From: Lysobacteraceae bacterium
Lineage (GTDB): Bacteria; Pseudomonadota; Gammaproteobacteria; Xanthomonadales; Xanthomonadaceae
Reading direction: 5' to 3'
Length of the DNA: 18,676 nucleotides
NCBI GenBank assembly: GCA_003449195.1
Contig: DMID01000161.1
Location: 1-18,676 of the forward strand
The position numbers and the translations under genes are program-made. The notes below the pieces were generated by a model, which was given only the letters and a program-made list of their open reading frames with translations, had not been told where the DNA came from and did not search any database. Below, piece after piece: positions 6,392-13,543 of this stretch. Position 1 is the first letter of the stretch; each line of letters starts with the position of its first letter.

Positions 6392-7258
6392 TTACTGGCG
6401 CAGGCCGGCGAAGCGCAGGTAGGCGTCCACCATCTGCCCGCCCCAGAAGAACACCACCCAGCCGGCAATGGCCAGATACGGGCCGAACGGGATCGGCGTG
6501 GCGCGGTCGCGGCCCTTGGCGGCCAGCCAGATCGAGCCGATCACCGCCCCCGCCAGCGAGGAGATCAGCACGATGGGCAGGATGCCGTGCCAGCCGCACC
6601 ACGCGCCCAGTGCCGCCAGCAGCTTGAAGTCGCCGTGGCCCATGCCTTCCTTGCCGGTGAGCTGCTTGAACAGCCACCACACCGACCACAGCGAGGCATA
6701 GCCCAACGCGGCGCCGATCAGCGCTTGCTTGGCCGGCAGGTACAGGCCGTCCATGCTGGCAATCAGGCCCAGCCACATCAGCGGCAAGGTCAGCGAGTCC
6801 GGCAGCAGGCGGGTGCGCAGGTCGATGCCCGCCAGCGCCACGAGGAAACAGCTGAGCACGATGCCGCCGAAACCCTGCCAGCCGAAGCCGAACCGCCACA
6901 CGCTGGCCACCACCAACAGGCTGGTCAGCAGTTCGACCAGCGGGTACTGGATGGAAATCGGCGTGCCGCAGTGCCGGCACTTGCCGCGCAAGGCCAGCCA
7001 GCTGAATACCGGGATGTTCTCGTACCAGCTCAGCCTGTGCTTGCAGTGCGGACAGTGCGAGGGCTCAACGACGATGCCGGGCGGCGCCGGCTCGTAGAGG
7101 TCGGGCTCTTCCAGGATTTCGCGGGCGTCGCGTTTCCACTGCCACTCCATGCGCCGCGGCAGGCGCAGGATCACCACGTTGAGGAAGCTGCCCAGCAGCA
7201 GGCCCAGCCCGGCGGCCGCGGGGTAACCGAAGCCGGGGTGTTGATCGAGAAATGCCAT
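6392..7258 (-). CDS. pilD: Type IV prepilin peptidase / N-methyltransferase PilD
   Basis: 288-aa polytopic inner-membrane aspartyl protease (GXGD type) that cuts the leader of type IV prepilins after Gly and N-methylates the new Phe1. The N-terminal helix has LGSFLNVVILRLPRR (22-36). The cytoplasmic zinc tetracysteine is CPHC (69-72) with CRHC (94-97). Catalytic Asp146 lies in AGIDLRTRLLPD and Asp210 in GMGHGDFKLL. About seven further hydrophobic helices complete the protein, and the length is normal. It starts 3 bp after the pilC stop, so the two form a pilC-pilD operon. Its substrates here would include the two pilins on the other strand. Confidence 0.96.
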   Translation of the reverse strand: MAFLDQHPGFGYPAAAGLGLLLGSFLNVVILRLPRRMEWQWKRDAREILEEPDLYEPAPPGIVVEPSHCPHCKHRLSWYENIPVFSWLALRGKCRHCGTPISIQYPLVELLTSLLVVASVWRFGFGWQGFGGIVLSCFLVALAGIDLRTRLLPDSLTLPLMWLGLIASMDGLYLPAKQALIGAALGYASLWSVWWLFKQLTGKEGMGHGDFKLLAALGAWCGWHGILPIVLISSLAGAVIGSIWLAAKGRDRATPIPFGPYLAIAGWVVFFWGGQMVDAYLRFAGLRQ

Positions 7259-7261
7259 GCC

Positions 7262-8524
7262 TCAGCCGACCACTGCCGCGATTTTGAAAATGGGCAGGTA
7301 CATGCCGATGACCATGCCGCCGATCAACACGCCCAGCACCACCATGATGATGGGTTCGATCAGGCTGCTCAGCGCATCGACGGAATTGTTCACTTCCTGC
7401 TCGTAGTACTCGGCCACCTTGAACAGCATGGTGTCCAACGCACCGGCCTCTTCGCCGATGGCGCTCATCTGGATCACCATGTGCGGGAATATGTTGACCT
7501 GCTTCATTGCCATGTTGACCGGATAGCCGACGGAAACGTCGTCGCGCATGCGCAGCACGGCCTTCTCGTACACGCTGTTGCCGGTGGCGCCGGCCACGAT
7601 GCCCAGTGCTTCCACCAGCGGCACGCCGGCCTTGAAGGTCACCGCCGTGGTGCGGGCGAAGCGCGCGATGGCACTGTTTTGCATGATCTGGCCGATTACC
7701 GGGATCTTGAGGATCCACCGGTCCACGGCATGCTGGAAGGCAACGGATCGCTTGTGCGCGAAGATGAAGCCGAAAATGCCGCCTGCAATGATCAGCAGCA
7801 CAAGCCACCACCACGAAGTCATGAATCTTGATGCAGCAACGATCATCTGGGTGAAGACGGGCAGGTCGGTGCCGAAGCTCTTGAATACCTCCTCGAACTG
7901 AGGCACCACGAAGATCAGCAGGATCGCGCTGACGATCAGCGCCACGGCAATTGTCATGACCGGGTAGAACAGGGCCTTCTTGATCTTGCCCTTCAGTGTC
8001 TCGATGTTTTCCTTGTAGTTGGCGATGGTGTCCAGCACCGTTTCCAGCACGCCGGAGCTTTCGCCCGCATGCACCAGGTTGCGGTACAGCTCGTCGAACT
8101 GCACCGGGAACTTGCTGATGGCTTCGTAGAGCGAGGAGCCGCCTTCGATATCGGTACGGATGGCATCCACCATGTTCTTCATGCGGATGTTCTTCTGGCC
8201 GCCGCCGATGATCTCCAACGCGCCGACGATGGGCACGCCGGATTTCATCATCGTGGCCATTTGGCGGCTGAAGAAGGCGATGTCCTTGGCAGTTACCGGC
8301 TTGCCCGTGGAGCCGAACAGCGGTTTGGGCTTGGTCTTGACCGTTTGCGGCGTAATGCCCTGTTTGCGCAACTCGGCACGCAGCAGGTTGGCATTGCGTG
8401 CCAATTGCTCGCCTTTCATCTTGATGCCGCGCTTGTCGGTTCCCGTCCAGATGAAGGGGGTCATCTGATTGGTGCTGCGGGTGGCGGGCTCGTTCTTGCT
8501 GATGGCGCTGCGGGCGACGGACAT
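7262..8524 (-). CDS. pilC: Type IV pilus inner-membrane platform protein PilC
   Basis: 420-aa GspF/PilC-family protein that couples the PilB/PilT motors to pilin insertion and extraction. Two repeated T2SSF domains are visible: the first from about 81 (FFSRQMATMMKSGVPIVGAL) and the second from about 284 (ARFARTTAVTFKAGVPLVEAL). Membrane helices lie near 187-208, 238-256 and 390-412. Both domains carry the conserved GE motif (HAGESSG, IGEEAG). The N-terminal extension ending in MTPFIWTGTDKRG resembles xanthomonad PilC. The start at ATG 8524 has GGGGAG upstream at good spacing. It is divergent from the pilins with a 408-bp gap. Confidence 0.96.
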   Translation of the reverse strand: MSVARSAISKNEPATRSTNQMTPFIWTGTDKRGIKMKGEQLARNANLLRAELRKQGITPQTVKTKPKPLFGSTGKPVTAKDIAFFSRQMATMMKSGVPIVGALEIIGGGQKNIRMKNMVDAIRTDIEGGSSLYEAISKFPVQFDELYRNLVHAGESSGVLETVLDTIANYKENIETLKGKIKKALFYPVMTIAVALIVSAILLIFVVPQFEEVFKSFGTDLPVFTQMIVAASRFMTSWWWLVLLIIAGGIFGFIFAHKRSVAFQHAVDRWILKIPVIGQIMQNSAIARFARTTAVTFKAGVPLVEALGIVAGATGNSVYEKAVLRMRDDVSVGYPVNMAMKQVNIFPHMVIQMSAIGEEAGALDTMLFKVAEYYEQEVNNSVDALSSLIEPIIMVVLGVLIGGMVIGMYLPIFKIAAVVG

Positions 8525-8676
8525 GGCTGGGCTCCCCGATGTCCGGCAGGCAGGGCCGGACGCAAGCCCGCATGGTAGCGGCTAACGCCGGTTCTGGCAC
8601 GTCACTCCCATGCCGCGTAGGCTGTCGTCGAGATTGTCTTGGGCCGGTACTGCGAGGCGAGTGATCGCCCAGTGGG

Positions 8677-8695
8677 TCTGACGTTTTGCGTCAGA
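8677..8695. promoter_or_regulatory. 7-bp inverted repeat, possible activator site
   Basis: TCTGACG (8677-8683) and CGTCAGA (8689-8695) form a perfect inverted repeat with a 5-bp centre, about 120 bp upstream of the sigma-54 -24 box of pilA. That distance fits an upstream site for an enhancer-binding protein such as PilR. The following TTTTGCCTTTATTTTT also makes it resemble a rightward terminator. Confidence 0.45.
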
Positions 8696-8815
8696 TTTTG
8701 CCTTTATTTTTCAAGTATGCAGTCGGGGCGTGGACACTCTTGATGTGTGACGGGCTCGGCTCAATCGGGCCGAATGGCGACGTGCGTCAAACAAACATGG
8801 GCCGGGAGGCCTGTC

Positions 8816-8831
8816 TGGCATGCGATCTGCT
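8816..8831 (+). promoter_or_regulatory. Sigma-54 (-24/-12) promoter of the first pilin
   Basis: TGGCATG-N4-CTGCT (8816-8831) keeps the invariant GG-N10-GC spacing (GG 8817-8818, GC 8829-8830). It predicts transcription from about 8842, giving a leader of about 90 nt. Pilin genes of Pseudomonas and Xanthomonas are known to use RpoN with PilR. Confidence 0.8.
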
Positions 8832-8932
8832 ATGTTTGCGGGTGCACGGGCGGCACAGTCCGCGCGGCGCCCGGCCTGTCATGGCTTTGGGTGCGAGCCA
8901 TTCACCATCAACCACCCAAAGAGGGGACTTGC

Positions 8933-9319
8933 ATGAACATGAAGAAGGTGCAGCAGGGCTTCACGCTGATCGAATTGATGATCGTCGTGGCCATCATCGG
9001 CATCCTGGCGGCCATCGCGCTGCCGGCTTACCAGAACTACACCAAGAAGTCGGCCAATCGCGCATGCCTGGCTGAAGCTAAGGCGTATGCCAACGTCGTG
9101 CTGGTGGCAGTCAATGATGGCCAAACTGTGCCGGCGGCACCGAACAAGGCTTGTACGGGTACGACGGATGCGACGGGGTGGACGATCACTACTTTGGCCA
9201 CGATTACTGCCACCCCGAAGGCACCGGGAGATGCGGGTACCGGCGGTATTAGTTGCGATATGGTTAATGGTGGCAATTGCACGATCACTGCTGGTCAGGG
9301 TTCTACCGCTACTCCGTAA
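8933..9319 (+). CDS. pilA: Type IV pilin PilA, copy 1
   Basis: 128-aa class IVa prepilin. The leader MNMKKVQQG is cut by PilD before Phe10, leaving 119 residues. The mature N-terminal helix FTLIELMIVVAIIGILAAIALPAY has the invariant Glu5 (Glu14 of the precursor). The small C-terminal domain has four cysteines (45, 74, 108, 116), enough for two disulfides; C108-C116 would be the usual D-region loop. Gly and Thr abound in the last third. Shine-Dalgarno GAGGGG lies 6 nt before ATG 8933. It has its own sigma-54 promoter and ends at a strong terminator (9367-9400), so it should make an abundant single-gene mRNA. It is probably the major pilin. Confidence 0.94.
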   Translation: MNMKKVQQGFTLIELMIVVAIIGILAAIALPAYQNYTKKSANRACLAEAKAYANVVLVAVNDGQTVPAAPNKACTGTTDATGWTITTLATITATPKAPGDAGTGGISCDMVNGGNCTITAGQGSTATP

Positions 9320-9366
9320 TGGCGATATATCCAGCCGGTTGAAAGGCCGTGTTTGGGAAGTGTGTC

Positions 9367-9400
9367 AAAAAAGAGGCGACGGTAGTCGCCTCTTTTTTTT
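9367..9400 (+). terminator. Rho-independent terminator after first pilin
   Basis: A perfect stem pairs 9367-9380 (AAAAAAGAGGCGAC) with 9385-9398 around GGTA, ending in TC and eight T. It separates the two pilin genes and lies only 10 bp upstream of the second sigma-54 element. Confidence 0.93.
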
Positions 9401-9410
9401 GTAAGAAAGT

Positions 9411-9426
9411 TGGCATGCAACATGCT
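9411..9426 (+). promoter_or_regulatory. Sigma-54 (-24/-12) promoter of the second pilin
   Basis: TGGCATG-N4-ATGCT (9411-9426) has the GG-N10-GC spacing (GG 9412-9413, GC 9424-9425) and the same -24 heptamer as the first pilin. Predicted transcription start is near 9437, only a few bases before the GAGGAG at 9442-9447. Confidence 0.75.
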
Positions 9427-9470
9427 CTGGTTTATCAGGCCGAGGAGACATATTGTCGAAGGGGGAGGGG

Positions 9471-9827
9471 ATGGTCAGTAAAGGGGATGAGCATGGGTTC
9501 ACGCTAATCGAGTTGATGATTGTTGTGGCCATCATCGGCATTCTGGCCGCCATCGCGCTGCCTGCATATAGCCGCTTCGTGGCGCGGTCTGCCGAAGCGG
9601 CTTGCATGGCCGAAGTGAAAAGCTATGCACAGCGTGTGTTGACGGATATCCAGGATGGTGGAACAAATGCCAATGCCCCCCGCGACAGTGCCTGCGCCAC
9701 CACGACGAATGCAGTGGGCTGGACTTTGGCCGATCTTGCCTTGATCGAGGCCACGCCGAAGAGTCCCGGCGTCCAGCAGATCGTGTGCGATGTTCCCAAT
9801 GGCGTGCCATGCGAATTCAGCCCCTAG
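9471..9827 (+). CDS. pilA2: Type IV pilin PilA, copy 2
   Basis: 118-aa class IVa prepilin. Leader MVSKGDEHG is cut before Phe10, and the mature helix FTLIELMIVVAIIGILAAIALPAYSRF is almost identical to copy 1. The C-terminal domain differs in sequence but keeps four cysteines at matching places (45, 75, 106, 114) and the shared WT-L-I-ATPK-PG-CD pattern, so the two are tandem paralogues. The leader is unusual in having Asp and Glu next to the cleavage site instead of Lys/Arg. An in-frame TTG at 9453 with GAGGAG at ideal spacing would add six residues; I prefer ATG 9471 for leader length. It is preceded by its own sigma-54 promoter. It could be a second major pilin or a minor subunit; adjacent paired pilins are known in Xanthomonas. 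Confidence 0.9.
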   Translation: MVSKGDEHGFTLIELMIVVAIIGILAAIALPAYSRFVARSAEAACMAEVKSYAQRVLTDIQDGGTNANAPRDSACATTTNAVGWTLADLALIEATPKSPGVQQIVCDVPNGVPCEFSP

Positions 9828-9860
9828 ACCCAATGAAGTGGGGGAGGAGCCGCGTGATCC

Positions 9861-9881
9861 CGCATTGAGTGCAACAATGCG
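9861..9881 (+). terminator. Weak hairpin between second pilin and pilB
   Basis: CGCATTG (9861-9867) pairs with CAATGCG (9875-9881) around a 7-nt loop, followed by CTTT. With such a short T-run it may be an attenuator that lowers pilB expression relative to pilin rather than a full stop. Confidence 0.4.
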
Positions 9882-9920
9882 CTTTAGGCATAGTGGTCAG
9901 GTGTGGCCCGGAGACATGGC

Positions 9921-11651
9921 ATGAGCGCAGTTCCTTCCCCCAATCTGGTCGGCATCACCGGCATCGCCCGCCGCCTGGTGCAGGACGGTGCGCTGGACGA
10001 GGCCACGGCGCGCAAGGCCATGGCCGACGCGCAGGGGGCCAAGGCGCAGATTGCGCGGTGGCTGGTGGACAAGAAGCTGGTGACTGCGGCCCAGCTGGCG
10101 GCTGCCAATGCGGTGGAGTTCGGCGTGCCGCTGCTGGATGCGACGGCTTTCGATCCGTCCCAGAGCGCGATCAAGCTGGTCAAGGAAGAGTTGTTGCAGA
10201 AACACCAGGTGCTGCCGCTGTTCAAGCGCGGCAACCGGTTGTTCGTGGGTATCAGCGACCCGACCCGGTCGCTGGCGCTGGACGAAATCAAATTCCAGAC
10301 CAATCTGGTGGTGGAGCCCATCCTCGTGGACGAGGAGCAGATCCGCCGCACGCTGGAGCAGTGGCAGGCCGGCGCCGGTGCCTTGGCGGACACGCTGGGC
10401 GGCGACGAGGACCTGGAAAATCTGGAAGCGACTGGCGGCGAGGACGAGGACAGCGGGTCCGAGTCCGGCATCGATGCCAAGGGCGACGACACGCCGGTGG
10501 TCAAGTTCGTCAACAAGGTGCTGGTGGACGCGATCCGTCGGGGTGCCTCGGACATCCACTTCGAGCCGTACGAAGACGACTACCGCGTGCGCTTCCGCAT
10601 CGACGGCCTGCTCAAGCAGGTGGCCAAGGCGCCGGTGAAGCTGAAAGACCGCATCGCTGCGCGCCTGAAGGTGATGGCGCAGCTGGACATCGCCGAGAAG
10701 CGCGTGCCGCAGGACGGGCGCATCAAGCTGAACCTGTCCAAGACCAAGCAGATCGATTTCCGCGTCAGCACCTTGCCCACCTTGTTCGGCGAAAAGATCG
10801 TGTTGCGCATCCTGGACGGCAGCGCGGCCAAGCTGGGCATCGACAAGCTCGGTTACGAGCCGGACCAGCAGAAGCTCTTCCTCGATGCCATCCACAAGCC
10901 CTACGGCATGGTGCTGGTGACCGGCCCGACCGGCTCGGGCAAGACGGTGAGCCTGTATACGGCACTGGGCATCCTCAACGACGAGACGCGCAACATCTCC
11001 ACCGCCGAGGACCCGGTGGAAATCCGCTTGCCCGGCGTCAACCAGGTGCAGCAGAACAACAAGCGCGGCATGACCTTCGCCGCGGCGCTGCGCTCGTTCC
11101 TGCGACAGGACCCGGACGTGATCATGGTCGGCGAAATCCGCGACCTGGAAACCGCCGAGATCGCCATCAAGGCCGCGCAGACCGGCCACATGGTGCTGTC
11201 TACGCTGCATACCAACGATGCGCCGCAGACCATCGCGCGTCTGATGAACATGGGCATCGCGCCGTACAACATCACCTCGTCGGTGACATTGGTGATCGCC
11301 CAGCGCCTTGCGCGCCGGCTGTGCCCGCACTGCAAGCGCAAGATGCGGCTGCCCGATCATGCGCTGGTTGCGGAAGGTTTCAGCGAGGCCGAGGTGCATG
11401 CCGGTTTCGACGTCTACGAGGCGGTGGGCTGCGACGAATGCACCGAGGGCTACAAGGGCCGCACCGGCATCTACCAGGTGATGCCGATGAGCGAGGAGAT
11501 CGCGGCGGTGGTGCTGGCCGGCGGCAATGCGATGGAAATCGCCAGGATCGCCCGCGAGCAAGGCATCCGCGACCTGCGCGACTCGGCCCTGCTGAAGGTC
11601 AAGGAAGGCGTCACCAGCCTGGCCGAGATCAACCGCGTCACCAAGGACTGA
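9921..11651 (+). CDS. pilB: Type IV pilus extension ATPase PilB
   Basis: 576-aa secretion ATPase that powers pilus assembly at the cytoplasmic face. The N-terminal T2SSE_N-type domain (about 10-160) contains ARRLVQDGALDEATARKAM and is followed by an acidic linker (GGDEDLENLE, GEDEDSGSE). The ATPase core has Asp-box residues in ASDIHFEPYEDDYRVRFRIDG, Walker A GPTGSGKT (335-342, Lys341), Walker B DVIMVGEIRD with Glu405, and the His box TGHMVLSTLHTND. A zinc tetracysteine (C468, C471, C504, C507) marks it as PilB/GspE rather than PilT. ATG 9921 has GGAG 7 nt upstream; a GTG at 9903 is in frame but less likely. It follows the second pilin after 93 bp, and PilC on the opposite strand is its platform. 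Confidence 0.96.
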   Translation: MSAVPSPNLVGITGIARRLVQDGALDEATARKAMADAQGAKAQIARWLVDKKLVTAAQLAAANAVEFGVPLLDATAFDPSQSAIKLVKEELLQKHQVLPLFKRGNRLFVGISDPTRSLALDEIKFQTNLVVEPILVDEEQIRRTLEQWQAGAGALADTLGGDEDLENLEATGGEDEDSGSESGIDAKGDDTPVVKFVNKVLVDAIRRGASDIHFEPYEDDYRVRFRIDGLLKQVAKAPVKLKDRIAARLKVMAQLDIAEKRVPQDGRIKLNLSKTKQIDFRVSTLPTLFGEKIVLRILDGSAAKLGIDKLGYEPDQQKLFLDAIHKPYGMVLVTGPTGSGKTVSLYTALGILNDETRNISTAEDPVEIRLPGVNQVQQNNKRGMTFAAALRSFLRQDPDVIMVGEIRDLETAEIAIKAAQTGHMVLSTLHTNDAPQTIARLMNMGIAPYNITSSVTLVIAQRLARRLCPHCKRKMRLPDHALVAEGFSEAEVHAGFDVYEAVGCDECTEGYKGRTGIYQVMPMSEEIAAVVLAGGNAMEIARIAREQGIRDLRDSALLKVKEGVTSLAEINRVTKD

Positions 11652-11669
11652 CCTCGGCGGCATGGCGGG

Positions 11670-11693
11670 TGCGTGCGTCGAAAGGCGCACGCA
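11670..11693 (+). terminator. Hairpin after pilB
   Basis: A 10-bp stem including one T-G pair (11670-11679 with 11684-11693) is capped by a GAAA tetraloop and starts 18 bp after the pilB stop. The strong stem lacks a clear T-tract, so termination is likely but not certain. Confidence 0.5.
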
Positions 11694-11744
11694 TTGGAAG
11701 CGTTTGCATGGGTGCGGCGCGAAAATCGAGCCGGGACGGGCGGT

Positions 11745-11750
11745 TATAAT
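11745..11750 (+). promoter_or_regulatory. Perfect -10 box upstream of aldolase gene
   Basis: TATAAT lies 51 bp before the aldolase ATG, in a GC-rich setting (GCGGTTATAATCG). At 16-18 bp spacing the -35 position reads only GAAAATCG, so an activator may be needed. Confidence 0.5.
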
Positions 11751-11801
11751 CGTGGCCCCGCTTCACCCCGCTGTTTCTTCCCGCAACCGCCAAGGAATCC
11801 C

Positions 11802-12806
11802 ATGAGCATCGAGCAGCTTGCCGAAACCGCGCAGGCGATGGTCGCCCCGGGCAAGGGCATCATCGCCATCGACGAATCGACCGCCACCATCGCCAAGCGC
11901 TTTGCGTCGGTGGGCATCGAGAACACCGAGGAAAACCGCCGCGCCTACCGCGAGCTGCTGCTGACCACGCCCAAGCTGAGCGACTACATCTCCGGCGCGA
12001 TCCTGTTCGACGAAACCATCCGCCAGTCCACCCGGGACGGCGTGCCGTTCGCCAAGTACATGGCCGAACACGGCATGATTCCGGGCATCAAGGTGGACAA
12101 GGGCGCGCATCCGCTGGCCGGCTGCCCCGGCGAGCTGGTGACCGAAGGCCTTGACGGCCTGCGCGACCGGCTCAAGGAGTACTACAAGCTCGGTGCCCGC
12201 TTCGCCAAGTGGCGCGCGGTGATCAACATCGGCGAGGACATCCCGTCGGGCACCTGCATCGAGGCCAATGCCCATGCGCTGGCGCGTTATGCCGCGCTGT
12301 GCCAGGAGCAGGGTCTGGTGCCGATGGTGGAGCCGGAAGTGATCATGGACGGCGAGCACGACATCGAAACCTGCTACCAGGTCACCGAAGCCACGCTGCG
12401 TGCGTTGTTCGGCGCGTTGTACGAGCAGAACGTGCTGCTGGAAGGCACCATCCTGAAGGCCTCGATGGTCGTGCCGGGCAAGGACTGCCCCGAGCAGGCC
12501 AGCGTCGAGGACGTGGCCGAGTCCACCGTGATGTGCCTGAAGAGCACCGTGCCGGCCATCCTGCCGGGCATCGTGTTCCTGTCCGGCGGCCAGAGCGACC
12601 GCAATGCCACCGCGCACCTCAACGCGATGAACCAGTTCGACAACCTGCCGTGGCCTCTGAGCTTCTCCTACGGCCGCGCCATGCAGGCCGCCGCGCTGAA
12701 GCTGTGGTCGAAGGATCTGTCGGGCAATTTCGCCAAGGCCCAGACCACGGTGTACGAGCGCGCCAAGGAGAATGGCCTGGCTGCGCTTGGCAAGTGGGAA
12801 GGCTGA
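11802..12806 (+). CDS. Class I fructose-bisphosphate aldolase
   Basis: 334-aa metal-independent aldolase that reversibly splits fructose 1,6-bisphosphate to dihydroxyacetone phosphate and glyceraldehyde 3-phosphate by a Schiff base. The eukaryote-like class I signature is clear: GKGIIAIDESTATIAKRF near the N-terminus, TTPKLSDYISGAILFDETI, KWRAVINI, VPMVEPEVIMDGEHDIE, and the Schiff-base lysine Lys219 in LEGTILKASMV. FLSGGQSDRNATAHLNAMN and LPWPLSFSYGRAMQ complete the phosphate-binding part. The animal enzyme has KPNM where KASM is seen here. ATG 11802 is chosen; upstream frame residues are not aldolase-like. It is monocistronic, bounded by the pilB hairpin and a strong terminator. Confidence 0.96.
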   Translation: MSIEQLAETAQAMVAPGKGIIAIDESTATIAKRFASVGIENTEENRRAYRELLLTTPKLSDYISGAILFDETIRQSTRDGVPFAKYMAEHGMIPGIKVDKGAHPLAGCPGELVTEGLDGLRDRLKEYYKLGARFAKWRAVINIGEDIPSGTCIEANAHALARYAALCQEQGLVPMVEPEVIMDGEHDIETCYQVTEATLRALFGALYEQNVLLEGTILKASMVVPGKDCPEQASVEDVAESTVMCLKSTVPAILPGIVFLSGGQSDRNATAHLNAMNQFDNLPWPLSFSYGRAMQAAALKLWSKDLSGNFAKAQTTVYERAKENGLAALGKWEG

Positions 12807-12835
12807 GCCCCTCGCGCACGTCAACGTCCCGATGA

Positions 12836-12862
12836 GAAACGCCGGCTTCGTGCCGGCGTTTC
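12836..12862. terminator. Bidirectional terminator between aldolase and macrodomain genes
   Basis: A perfect 11-bp stem pairs GAAACGCCGGC (12836-12846) with GCCGGCGTTTC (12852-12862) around a 5-nt loop. It lies between the two converging genes and ends in GTTTC on either strand. Confidence 0.75.
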
Positions 12863-12879
12863 CGTTCATGGCAAAGCCA

Positions 12880-13422
12880 TCAGGCGATGGAGGCCGGTCT
12901 TGCGTGGGCCAGTGCCTGTTTCAACGCGGAAAAGTTGGCGGTGTCGTAGGCCACCAGCACGATGCGCGAGGGCAAGGCTTGGGCGCGTTGCCACGCAGTG
13001 GTTTCGGTTGCGGCAATGCGCGCGGCCTGCGGGATCGGGTAGCCGTACACGCCGCAGCTGATGGCGGGGAAGGCGATGGCCTCGACTCCCAGTTGCGCGG
13101 CCAGTCGCAGCGATTGCCAGTAGCAGTTGGCCAGCAGCGACGGCTCGTCGTGCAGGCCATCGCGCCAGACCGGGCCGACGGTGTGGATGACGTAACGCGC
13201 TCTCAGGCAGTGGCCGTGCGTGAGGCGCGCTTCGCCGGTGGGGCAGCGCACGCCGGGCTTCACTTCGGGCAAGCCCCGGCATTCGGCCAGCAGGTCGGGG
13301 CCGGCGGCCCGGTGGATGGCACCGTCCACGCCGCCGCCGCCAAGCAGGGCCGGCGCGGCAGCATTGACGATGGCGTCCACGTCGAGCGTGGTGATGTCGC
13401 CTTGGTAGAGTTCGATGCTCAT
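12880..13422 (-). CDS. Macrodomain protein, YmdB/O-acetyl-ADP-ribose deacetylase-like, variant Asn loop
   Basis: 180-aa single-macrodomain protein. GDIT (8-11), DAIVNAAAPALLGGGGVDGAIHRAAGP (16-42), CPTGEARLT and IHTVGPVW define the ADP-ribose pocket, and AFPAISCGVYGYP forms the distal loop. Relatives remove acetyl or ADP-ribose groups from O-acetyl-ADP-ribose or ADP-ribosylated targets; E. coli YmdB also modulates RNase III. Asp33 and the Tyr of GVYGYP match catalytic positions Asp35 and Tyr126 of YmdB. The Asn matching YmdB Asn25 (NAAN) is Ala23 here (NAAA, codon GCG), so activity could differ. I chose ATG 13422; the longer open frame to 13560 adds an Arg/Pro-rich stretch. It is divergent from the VOC gene. 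Confidence 0.88.
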   Translation of the reverse strand: MSIELYQGDITTLDVDAIVNAAAPALLGGGGVDGAIHRAAGPDLLAECRGLPEVKPGVRCPTGEARLTHGHCLRARYVIHTVGPVWRDGLHDEPSLLANCYWQSLRLAAQLGVEAIAFPAISCGVYGYPIPQAARIAATETTAWQRAQALPSRIVLVAYDTANFSALKQALAHARPASIA

Positions 13423-13543
13423 GCGGCGTCCTGCGGGTGGCGTTGTCGGCCTCGTCCGCAGCCTCCCCGCGGGTGACGATAGCGCCGCCGCGCGCAGGCG
13501 GCGTGAAGCCGGGACCGGCGCGCAGACATCACGGGAGCAGGGC

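Larger units (their letters stand above)
8525..8932. other. Divergent pilC / pilA intergenic regulatory region
   Basis: 408 bp without a convincing gene; the open frames in it lack family features. It holds the sigma-54 element at 8816-8831 for the first pilin, an inverted repeat with a T-rich flank at 8677-8711, and presumably the leftward pilC promoter, for which I found no convincing boxes. Confidence 0.7.

Noticed and set aside
6587..7831. 414-codon plus-strand open frame over pilC-pilD
   Set aside because: It is antisense to two well-supported genes, and its Gln/His/Ala-rich product has no recognisable domain.
8594..8609. TGGCACG near 8594 as a sigma-54 element
   Set aside because: The -12 GC is missing at the required spacing (GG-N10-CC is found), and the match at 8816 is complete and better placed.
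9897..11690. 597-codon minus-strand open frame opposite pilB
   Set aside because: pilB on the plus strand has all family motifs; the antisense product is His/Arg/Ala-rich with no domain.
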